Part shown: piece by piece, positions 6,520 through 12,264 of the stretch
How the letters are laid out: every line of letters begins with the position of its first letter
Numbering within the stretch: position 1 is the first letter of the stretch
From: Bacillota bacterium
GTDB lineage: Bacteria; Bacillota; Clostridia; Peptostreptococcales; Anaerovoracaceae
Direction of reading: 5' to 3'
Assembly: GCA_016280485.1 (NCBI GenBank)
Contig: JAEEGU010000044.1
Coordinates: 1-12,264, forward strand
Length of the DNA stretch: 12,264 nt
Translations under genes and position numbers: made by a program
The notes under the pieces: model-generated
What the model saw: the letters and a program-made list of their open reading frames with translations, nothing else
What the model was told of the DNA's origin: nothing
The model's database searches: none

Positions 6520-7485
6520 TTGACCACACTCACAATTGACCAAACTATTGATGCAGTATTACTTTTCGGTAACCTTGACGAGAATCTGAAAGCGGTTGAG
6601 GATCATTGCAATGTGCAGATTGTTCAGCGCGACGGAGAGCTTATCATAATGGGTGAAAGAGAGGAACTGGCGGTATTTATCCTGCGCGAGTTTATGGGCA
6701 TCCTGGAAAAGGGAGAAAGCATAGATCCGCAAAAGGTAAGTTATGTCATCAGCCTCGCTGACAATGGCGTGTCCTATGCGGAAAGCAGCATGGACAAGGA
6801 CATACTGTGCTTCACTCACAGAGGAAAACCGATAAAGCCGAAAACACTCGGACAAAAGGAATATGCGGCGTGCATTAAAAAGCACGATGTGGTTTTCGGA
6901 ATAGGTCCTGCGGGTACGGGCAAAACATATCTTGCGGTGGCGATGGCGATTTCTGCTTACAAGCAAAAGCTTGTGCAGAAGATTATCCTGACAAGACCTG
7001 CCGTAGAGGCCGGCGAGCGTCTGGGCTTTCTGCCGGGAGATATGCAGGAAAAGGTCGACCCTTATTTGCGTCCGCTGTACGATGCCCTGTATGACATACT
7101 CGGCAGGGACGCGGCACTGAAAATGAAGGAAAAAGAGTTTATAGAAGTAGTGCCGCTTGCCTACATGAGAGGACGCACCCTCGACGGAAGCTTTATCATT
7201 CTGGATGAGGCCCAGAACACCACAAGGGAACAGATGAAGATGTTCCTCACAAGAATGGGCTTTGGATCAAAGATGATTATCACAGGCGATGTAACGCAGA
7301 TAGATCTGCCGCGCGGCAGGCGTTCGGGGCTTGTGGAGGCTTCAAAGATTCTTAAAAACGTAGACGGTATCGATTTCTGTTACCTCAAGGATGTGGATGT
7401 CGTGCGCCACGAAATGGTTAAAAAGATTATCGGCGCTTACGACCGCTACTACGAAAAGAATCCGGACGAGCTTTACGAAGATTAA
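6520..7485 (+). CDS. phoH: PhoH-family P-loop ATPase (PhoH-like protein)
   Basis: Cytosolic PhoH/YbeZ-family nucleotide-binding protein, commonly linked to RNA metabolism because it sits next to the rRNA-maturation endonuclease YbeY; its biochemical role is still partly open. Using the TTG start the protein has 321 residues, normal for the family. The N-terminal part (about 1-95) is the KH-like/PhoH N-domain. It is followed by Walker A GPAGTGKT at 129-136, LTRPAVEAGERLGFLPGD from about 157, Walker B FIILDEAQN from about 225, and the ITGDVTQIDLPRG sensor segment. The TTG is chosen over ATG 6502 because AAGGGAG is spaced 8 bases from it and the mapped promoter leaves almost no leader for the ATG. 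It is the first gene of the operon, 53 bases before ybeY. Confidence 0.95.
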   Translation: MTTLTIDQTIDAVLLFGNLDENLKAVEDHCNVQIVQRDGELIIMGEREELAVFILREFMGILEKGESIDPQKVSYVISLADNGVSYAESSMDKDILCFTHRGKPIKPKTLGQKEYAACIKKHDVVFGIGPAGTGKTYLAVAMAISAYKQKLVQKIILTRPAVEAGERLGFLPGDMQEKVDPYLRPLYDALYDILGRDAALKMKEKEFIEVVPLAYMRGRTLDGSFIILDEAQNTTREQMKMFLTRMGFGSKMIITGDVTQIDLPRGRRSGLVEASKILKNVDGIDFCYLKDVDVVRHEMVKKIIGAYDRYYEKNPDELYED

Positions 7486-7538
7486 TATGGCGACAGCAGC
7501 CAAGCATAAAAAATTAGCAGAAAGAGAGAATTGGAACA

Positions 7539-7994
7539 ATGGAACTACTTTTCGACGAAGAAAAGATGCCTGATGCTGACGTCATTGCGAAAATGTATGA
7601 TGCGGCAATCAGGTGCATGGAGTATGCAAAGGTTGGAGACGACCAGGTTGAAATCAGCCTGTCGCTCGTATCACCCGAGGAAATACGCCAGCTTAACAAA
7701 GACTATCGCGGCGTGGATTCGGTGACGGACGTACTGTCCTTCCCGCAGTACACGGATTTCGACGATCTGCCGGAGGGCGAGCCTGTAGAGCTCGGAGATG
7801 TAATCATTTGCGAGGAGAGAGCAAGGCAGCAGGCCGAGGAGTTCGGACATTCTTATGACAGAGAGCTCTTATATCTCTTCACACACAGCGTTTTTCACCT
7901 GCTCGGTTACGACCACATGCAGGATGACGAAAAGGCAAAGATGAGAGAGGCAGAGGAAACCGTGCTTACTGCCATGGGACTTGCAAGAGCATAA
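7539..7994 (+). CDS. ybeY: Endoribonuclease YbeY (16S rRNA maturation)
   Basis: Zinc-dependent single-strand endoribonuclease (UPF0054) needed for 16S rRNA 3'-end processing and ribosome quality control. It has 151 residues, normal. The metal-binding H-x3-H-x5-H is H116, H120 and H126 within THSVFHLLGYDH; the usual HG before the second His is HS here, a tolerated position. TDVLSFP (63-69) and LGDVIIC (85-91) are the other family blocks. The start is the first ATG after an in-frame TAG at 7515, with only a weak purine-rich site (GAGAG, 7524-7528). In many Firmicutes pgpH stands between phoH and ybeY and dgkA follows; neither is present here. Cdd follows after 31 bases. Confidence 0.96.
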   Translation: MELLFDEEKMPDADVIAKMYDAAIRCMEYAKVGDDQVEISLSLVSPEEIRQLNKDYRGVDSVTDVLSFPQYTDFDDLPEGEPVELGDVIICEERARQQAEEFGHSYDRELLYLFTHSVFHLLGYDHMQDDEKAKMREAEETVLTAMGLARA

Positions 7995-8025
7995 AGGCAG
8001 GAGGATTGGAGGTTAAGTAAAGAGA

Positions 8026-8406
8026 ATGAAATACAGAGATTTGTACAAAAAGGCACAGGAAATGATCGAGTATTCCTACGCTCCGTTTTCGAAGTTTCGC
8101 GTGGGAGCGGCTCTGCTTGCAAAGGACGGCGAGGTTTTCACCGGCTGTAATGTTGAAAATTCCTCGCTCGGAGGCACGATTTGTGCCGAGCGCACAGCCA
8201 TGGTAAAGGCCGTGTCTGAGGGCAACCGCGAATGGGAAGCAGTAGCAATTGCTTCCTCCGAGGGCGAAGCATGGCCTTGCGGTATTTGCAGACAGTTTAT
8301 GCGTGAGTTTGTCGACGATGATTTTGTGATTATCACGGGCGATGATATCGAGCATCTTAAAACATATACCATGAATGAAATTTTACCGGAAGGTTTCAAA
8401 CTATGA
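8026..8406 (+). CDS. cdd: Cytidine deaminase
   Basis: Zinc enzyme that deaminates cytidine and deoxycytidine to uridine and deoxyuridine in pyrimidine salvage. Its 126 residues correspond to the short homotetrameric type. The substrate-binding CNVENSS is at 41-47. The catalytic Zn site is C53-A-E55 (TICAERTA), with E55 the proton shuttle, plus C85 and C88 (PCGIC), giving the three-cysteine ligand set of tetrameric Cdd. Two Shine-Dalgarno-like sites lie upstream: AGGAGG (7999-8004) and GGAGG (8008-8012); the second is 13 bases from the ATG, rather distant, with AGAG closer. The stop overlaps the era start in an ATGA (8403-8406), so translation is probably coupled, the classic Firmicutes cdd-era pairing. 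Confidence 0.96.
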   Translation: MKYRDLYKKAQEMIEYSYAPFSKFRVGAALLAKDGEVFTGCNVENSSLGGTICAERTAMVKAVSEGNREWEAVAIASSEGEAWPCGICRQFMREFVDDDFVIITGDDIEHLKTYTMNEILPEGFKL

Positions 8407-9329
8407 AGACAGGCTTTGTAGGAATAGTCGGCAGGCCGAATGTGGGAAAATCCACACTGCTTAACGCCATACTCGGCGAAAAGATAGCAATTACGACGGA
8501 CAAGGCGCAGACTACGCGAAACAACATACGCGGAATTTACACCCACTTTACCGACGGACGCCCGGAGAATACCGGAATAGACGGTCCTGATACCGATGTG
8601 CAGATTGTGTTCATTGATACACCGGGCATACACAAGCCGAAGAACAAGCTGGGAACATATATGGACAGCATGGCGGTGAACACCTTAAAAGAGGTTGATG
8701 CCGTGATATTTATTGTGGACAGCAGTCCAAAGGAGGGCACCGGGGATTCGTATGTGTTAAATCTCTTAAAGGAGACGGAAACACCGAAAATACTCGTAAT
8801 CAACAAAATCGACAAGATGCCGCCCGAGGCCTTTAAGGAGGCGTTTGACTACTACGAGGGCACCGGTCTTTTTGAAAAGGTTATGGGAATCTCGGCACTG
8901 GAGGTAAAGAACGTAAGCGAACTGCTGGCCGAAACGACGAAGCTGCTTGAAGACGGCCCGATGTACTTCCCGGAGGACATGGTAACCGACCATCCCGAAA
9001 AATTTATCGTAAGCGAAATCATTCGCGAAAAGGCACTTTTATATCTTCGCGACGAGGTTCCTCACGGAATCGCGGTTGAGATTGAAAGCTTCAAAGAGGG
9101 AGACGGCTTAACGAGCATAAACGCATGCATCTATTGCGAAAAGAAATCCCACAAGGGCATAATCCTTGGCAGCGGCGGCAAAAAGATCAAGGGGATCGGA
9201 CGCGCGGCCAGACTCGAAATTGAGGGGCTTCTCGGAACAAAGGTATATTTGGAGCTTTGGGTAAAGGTAAAGGAAAACTGGAGAGATTCGGATTTTGCCC
9301 TGAGCAATTTCGGATACAAGGAAAGCTAA
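8403..9329 (+). CDS. era: GTPase Era
   Basis: Essential GTPase that binds the 3' end of 16S rRNA and acts in 30S assembly. It has 308 residues. The TrmE-Era GTPase domain shows G1 GRPNVGKST (10-18), the switch I region TTRNNIRGIYT (37-47), G3 DTPG (72-75) and G4 NKID (134-137). The C-terminal KH domain has the GxxG loop as GSGG within ILGSGGKKIKGIGRAARLEIE, then LELWVKVKENWRDS. Between switch I and G3 there are about 14 residues more than in the usual Era (HFTDGRPENTGIDGPDTD at 48-65, acidic and glycine-rich). The start overlaps the cdd stop by 4 bases; recO begins 3 bases after the stop. Confidence 0.97.
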   Translation: MKTGFVGIVGRPNVGKSTLLNAILGEKIAITTDKAQTTRNNIRGIYTHFTDGRPENTGIDGPDTDVQIVFIDTPGIHKPKNKLGTYMDSMAVNTLKEVDAVIFIVDSSPKEGTGDSYVLNLLKETETPKILVINKIDKMPPEAFKEAFDYYEGTGLFEKVMGISALEVKNVSELLAETTKLLEDGPMYFPEDMVTDHPEKFIVSEIIREKALLYLRDEVPHGIAVEIESFKEGDGLTSINACIYCEKKSHKGIILGSGGKKIKGIGRAARLEIEGLLGTKVYLELWVKVKENWRDSDFALSNFGYKES

Positions 9330-9332
9330 GCT

Positions 9333-10124
9333 ATGTATGTAGATACCGACGGCGTGGTGATACGCCAGGTAAAAACCGGCGACGGGCGCAGGATGCTGCT
9401 CCTCTTTACGAGGCAATACGGTAAAATCAGTGCCGGCACCTCGATAAACGAGAGGGGCAAAAACAAGAGCGCGCTTGCGATTCGGCCCTTTACCTATGGT
9501 CACTACGATATTTTCAAGGGAAGAAATTACTTCTCGCTTAATGGCGCAGAGGTAAAGAACAGCTTTTACAAGATAGGCGAGGACGTGGACAAATTTATGC
9601 TCGCGTCACAGATGCTGGAGTTTACCGACAAGCTGCTCCCCGAAGGCGAGCCTAACGAAAGAATTTTCGATACGCTTGTGGATTTTTTCCGTATGCTTGC
9701 GGAAAGAAAGTCAAAGCACGAAACGCTGTCTTCGGCTTATCAGTTCCGTGCACTTAAGTTTGCCGGCCTGGAGCCGCAGCTTTCGGCTTGTGCAGTGTGT
9801 GGGAAAAAGCTGCAGGGCGGCGCAGGAGCGGGCTATGCTTACTTCTCGGTGAAGGAGGGTGGCCTGCTTTGCGAAGAATGCGCGGCTGAGGCTAAAAAAG
9901 CGGCCGGGAGTGCCAAGAATTTGATTTATAAAGTATCCTTTGATATAATTGATATATTAAGGTATTTTATGAATAATCCTTTGGAAAAGCTGAAATCCGT
10001 GGGCCTTGAAGAGGATAAACAGAAAGAGGTTTCAAGGATTCTAAGCGCTTATATCGGATATCATTTGGGGATAGAAGATATAATGTCCAAGGATATATAC
10101 AATCTGTTAAAGGAAAGTAACTAG
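9333..10124 (+). CDS. recO: DNA repair protein RecO
   Basis: Recombination mediator that acts with RecR to load RecA on SSB-coated single-stranded DNA and anneals strands. It has 263 residues, normal for Firmicutes. An N-terminal OB-fold (about 1-80) begins DTDGVVIRQVKTGDGRRMLLLFTRQYGK with the family's characteristic start. A helical middle follows, then a zinc site C153-x2-C156 and C180-x2-C183. The start ATG lies 3 bases after the era stop, with AAGGAAAG inside the era end as binding site. The last 65 codons turn noticeably AT-rich and contain a good promoter sequence facing the next gene. Confidence 0.94.
   Translation: MYVDTDGVVIRQVKTGDGRRMLLLFTRQYGKISAGTSINERGKNKSALAIRPFTYGHYDIFKGRNYFSLNGAEVKNSFYKIGEDVDKFMLASQMLEFTDKLLPEGEPNERIFDTLVDFFRMLAERKSKHETLSSAYQFRALKFAGLEPQLSACAVCGKKLQGGAGAGYAYFSVKEGGLLCEECAAEAKKAAGSAKNLIYKVSFDIIDILRYFMNNPLEKLKSVGLEEDKQKEVSRILSAYIGYHLGIEDIMSKDIYNLLKESN
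9921..9949 (+). promoter_or_regulatory. Candidate internal promoter in recO for the DUF4342 gene and glyQS
   Basis: A -35 element TTGATT (9921-9926), a 17-base spacer and a perfect -10 TATAAT (9944-9949) lie within the recO coding sequence, about 190 bases before the next start codon. The local AT-rich shift in an otherwise GC-richer gene supports selection for it. This would give the downstream pair expression independent of the phoH operon. Confidence 0.5.
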
Positions 10125-10138
10125 AGGAGGTATTACTT

Positions 10139-10753
10139 ATGAACATCACAGTTGAGATGATTGATCAGGTAAAGGACAGAACAGGGGTTAGCTACAAAGA
10201 AGCTAAAGAAGCACTCGAAAAGGCAAACGGCAATGTTGTCGATGCCATCATCGATATCGAGGAGTCACTCGGCAGCAGCGCAAAGCGCGCCGACAGCAAA
10301 GAGGGCAAGGCGATTATCGAAAAGCTCAAGGAACTCGTTAAAAAGGGTAACGTTTCAAGAATCCTCATCAAGAGAGACGGTGAGGTTGTAATGAATCTGC
10401 CTGTTAATGCCGGCATCGTTGCGGGCGTTATTGCACCTTGGGCAAGCTTACTGGGCGTAATTGCCGCATTCGGCTTCAAGTGCGAAATCGAGGTTGTCAA
10501 AGATGACGGCAGCATTCTCGATGTAAGCGAAATGACAAATGAAAAGATTGGCGTAGCGGTAGAAAAGGGTTCCGTTATCGCAAACGAGCTTAAAGAAAAG
10601 GGCGCAGCCGTATATGAAACCGTAAAGGAATATGGCGGCGAAGCGTATGAGCAGGTAAAGGAAAAGGCTGCTGCACGCAGAGAACAGTTTGATTTTGGCG
10701 AGGACGAAGCCTTTGATGAGGATTCCTCCGAGGTCGAAATCGACAAGGAGTAA
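10139..10753 (+). CDS. UBA-like / DUF4342 domain protein of unknown function
   Basis: Protein of 204 residues; function unknown. Residues about 3-42 (EMIDQVKDRTGVSYKEAKEA and onward to DAIIDIEE) have the three-helix UBA/TS-N pattern known from EF-Ts and NAC. Residues about 55-125 match what I recognise as DUF4342: a basic helix (EKLKELVKKGNVSRILIKRD), a beta-rich M-N-L-P-V-N, then a hydrophobic stretch 91-113 (AGIVAGVIAPWASLLGVIAA) that could be one membrane-associated segment. The tail is a charged helix (145-182) and then strongly acidic. There is no signal peptide. The start is set by AGAGGAGG (10123-10130), 8 bases before the ATG, overlapping the recO stop. It sits 26 bases upstream of glyQS. 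A role at the ribosome or membrane is possible but only a guess. Confidence 0.85.
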   Translation: MNITVEMIDQVKDRTGVSYKEAKEALEKANGNVVDAIIDIEESLGSSAKRADSKEGKAIIEKLKELVKKGNVSRILIKRDGEVVMNLPVNAGIVAGVIAPWASLLGVIAAFGFKCEIEVVKDDGSILDVSEMTNEKIGVAVEKGSVIANELKEKGAAVYETVKEYGGEAYEQVKEKAAARREQFDFGEDEAFDEDSSEVEIDKE

Positions 10754-10779
10754 ATTAAAAAGAGAGAGGTACATAAGTT

Positions 10780-12195
10780 ATGGGCAAGGAAATTACAATG
10801 GACAAGATTGTTGCATTGGCAAAGAACAGAGGCTTTGTGTTCCCGGGCTCCGAGATTTACGGCGGACTCGCAAACACATGGGACTACGGCCCGCTGGGTG
10901 TTGAGCTTAAGAACAACATCAAGCAGGCATGGTGGAAAAAATTCGTACAGACCAATCCTTACAATGTAGGACTGGACGCAGCGATTCTGATGAATCCGCA
11001 GACATGGGTGGCATCCGGTCACTTAGGCGGCTTCTCCGATCCGCTGATGGACTGCCGCGAATGTCACGAAAGATTCAGAGCTGACAAGCTCATTGAGGAC
11101 TGGTGCGGTGAGAACGGGTTTGAACTTCCAAAGCCAATCGATGCTTTTTCGCAGGAAGAAATGAAGAACTTCATCGACGAAAAGAACATCGCTTGCCCGA
11201 CATGCGGAAAGCATAATTTCACAGATATTCGTCAGTTCAATCTGATGTTTAAGACATTCCAGGGCGTTACCGAGGATGCGAAGAACACCGTATACCTCCG
11301 TCCTGAGACTGCGCAGGGTATATTCGTTGATTTCCCTGCAGTTCAGAGAACAACACGTAAAAAGATGCCGTTTGGTATCGGTCAGATAGGTAAGTCGTTC
11401 CGTAACGAAATCACACCGGGTAACTTCATTTTCCGCGTTCGTGAGTTCGAGCAGATGGAACTTGAATTCTTCTGCGAGCCGGGCACAGACCTCGAATGGT
11501 TCAACTACTGGAGAAAGTTCTGTAAGGACTGGCTCCTGTCACTTGGCATGAAAGAGGAGAACCTGCGTCTGCGTGACCACGATCCTGAAGAGCTCTGCTT
11601 CTACTCAAAGGCAACAACAGACTTCGAGTTCCTCTTCCCGTTCGGCTGGGGCGAGCTGTGGGGCGTTGCCGACAGAACAGACTACGACCTGACTCAGCAC
11701 CAGAACACATCCGGCAAGGATATGACCTACTTCGATCAGGACAGAAACGAGAGATACATTCCGTATGTTATCGAGCCGTCGCTTGGTGTGGAGAGATGCT
11801 TCCTCGCATTCCTCTGCAACGCGTACGAAGAGCAGGTTATCGGCCAGGACAAAAATGGTGCGGACGACATCAGAAACGTGCTGCATCTCCACCCGGCACT
11901 TGCACCGTTCAAGTGCGCAGTACTGCCGCTTTCAAAGAAGGAAGAGTGCACATCTGTCGCGGAGCCGCTGTTTGAGGAGCTTTCACAGCACTTCATGGTT
12001 GACTACGACGCTGCAGGCTCTATCGGAAAGCGCTACAGAAGAGAAGACGAAATCGGTACACCGTTCAGTATTTGCGTAGACTTCGAATCAAAGGAAGACA
12101 AGTGCGTAACGATTCGCGACCGTGACACAATGGATCAGGTTCGCATTCCTATTTCCGAAGTTCGCAGCTACATAGAAGAAAGACTTAAGTTTTAA
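10780..12195 (+). CDS. glyQS: Glycine--tRNA ligase, single-chain alpha2 type
   Basis: Class II aminoacyl-tRNA synthetase that charges tRNA-Gly, often named glyS in annotations. Its 471 residues fit the homodimeric archaeal/eukaryote-like type rather than the GlyQ+GlyS alpha2beta2 type. The N-terminus has GFVFPGSEIYGGLANTWDYG (18-37), and a zinc site is formed by C92, C95, C139 and C142. Motif 2 includes FRNE at 207-210 with EITPGNFIFRVREFEQME, and motif 3 has EPSLGVER at 332-339. The anticodon-binding domain occupies about 375-471 and starts HPALAPFKCAVLPL. The start is ATG 10780 with AGAGGT (10765-10770) 9 bases upstream; the internal ATG at 10798 is less likely. There is no T-box leader in the 26-base gap. 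Confidence 0.97.
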   Translation: MGKEITMDKIVALAKNRGFVFPGSEIYGGLANTWDYGPLGVELKNNIKQAWWKKFVQTNPYNVGLDAAILMNPQTWVASGHLGGFSDPLMDCRECHERFRADKLIEDWCGENGFELPKPIDAFSQEEMKNFIDEKNIACPTCGKHNFTDIRQFNLMFKTFQGVTEDAKNTVYLRPETAQGIFVDFPAVQRTTRKKMPFGIGQIGKSFRNEITPGNFIFRVREFEQMELEFFCEPGTDLEWFNYWRKFCKDWLLSLGMKEENLRLRDHDPEELCFYSKATTDFEFLFPFGWGELWGVADRTDYDLTQHQNTSGKDMTYFDQDRNERYIPYVIEPSLGVERCFLAFLCNAYEEQVIGQDKNGADDIRNVLHLHPALAPFKCAVLPLSKKEECTSVAEPLFEELSQHFMVDYDAAGSIGKRYRREDEIGTPFSICVDFESKEDKCVTIRDRDTMDQVRIPISEVRSYIEERLKF

Positions 12196-12255
12196 TTAGT
12201 TCCAAACAGTCGAAAGACTTTTAAGATTTTATGATTCAAATTAAAAAAGGAGATA

Positions 12256-12264
12256 ATGACAAAA
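12256..12264 (+). CDS. First codons of a further gene, cut by the window edge
   Basis: AAGGAG (12247-12252) is followed after 3 bases by ATG ACA AAA (M-T-K) running off the window. The spacing is short but the purine run is strong. In many Clostridia the gene after glyQS is ppdK (pyruvate, phosphate dikinase), whose N-terminus often begins M-T/A-x-K; three residues cannot establish that. Confidence 0.4.

Noticed and set aside
8006..8020. Minicistron TTG GAG GTT AAG TAA between the two Shine-Dalgarno-like sites before cdd
   Set aside because: The AGGAGG site ends only one base before the TTG, too close for initiation, and five codons carry no coding evidence.
10192..11022. Long minus-strand frame opposite the DUF4342 gene and the start of glyQS (276 codons)
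   Set aside because: Serine/leucine-rich shadow of two well-supported plus-strand genes, with no own start signals.
12208..12222. AGTC-GAAA-GACT hairpin followed by TTTT after glyQS, as a terminator
   Set aside because: The stem has only four pairs, the T-run is interrupted after four bases, and a start codon with a binding site follows within 40 bases. Too weak to call.
1..12264. CRISPR arrays, tRNA or rRNA genes, insertion sequences, prophage or defence genes
   Set aside because: No regularly spaced repeats, tRNA-like cloverleafs, transposase motifs or defence domains were seen. The window is almost fully accounted for by core genes.

Overview
The window reads as core chromosome of an anaerobic low-to-mid GC Firmicute of class Clostridia. 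The basis is gene content and order: prmA-rsmE-mtaB, then a HIT gene, rpsU, yqeY, phoH, ybeY, cdd, era, recO, a DUF4342 gene and a single-chain alpha2-type glycyl-tRNA synthetase. Strong AGGAGG-type ribosome binding sites and sigma-A-like promoters fit this. A narrower assignment is not possible from the sequence. The usual sporulation neighbours yqfC/yqfD are absent between yqeY and phoH, which hints at a non-spore-former. All genes are on the plus strand and the gaps are short. The longest stretch without a gene is about 190 bases, so no gene-free region exceeds 300 bases.

Region 1 (1-5038) is a tightly packed run: the chaperone htpG (5' end outside the window), prmA (L11 methylation), rsmE (16S rRNA m3U methylation) and mtaB (ms2t6A tRNA modification), with gaps of 15, 7 and 3 bases. 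It ends in a cluster of hairpins at about 5019-5090 that looks like a mobile palindromic intergenic repeat doubling as a terminator. Region 2 (5091-6371) holds the HIT gene with its own promoter and structured leader, then rpsU (59 codons, own promoter, near-perfect Shine-Dalgarno) and yqeY, closed by a textbook intrinsic terminator. Region 3 (6456-10124) is one apparent operon from a strong promoter: phoH (TTG start), ybeY, cdd, era and recO, covering RNA processing, ribosome maturation, pyrimidine salvage and recombinational repair. Region 4 (9921-12195) is a DUF4342 gene of unknown role and glyQS. These are probably read both from upstream and from a good promoter candidate inside the 3' end of recO. 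The first codons of a further gene lie at the right edge.

The shared theme is translation: rRNA and tRNA modification, ribosome assembly and tRNA charging. I do not see a novel defence, mobile or biosynthetic system. The points worth a second look are smaller: a repeat overlapping the mtaB stop codon, alternative stem-loops in the HIT leader, three promoters with identical ACTTG-N20-TATA spacing, an internal recO promoter, insertions in Era and MtaB, operon genes missing compared with the usual Firmicutes order, and the uncharacterised UBA-like/DUF4342 protein.
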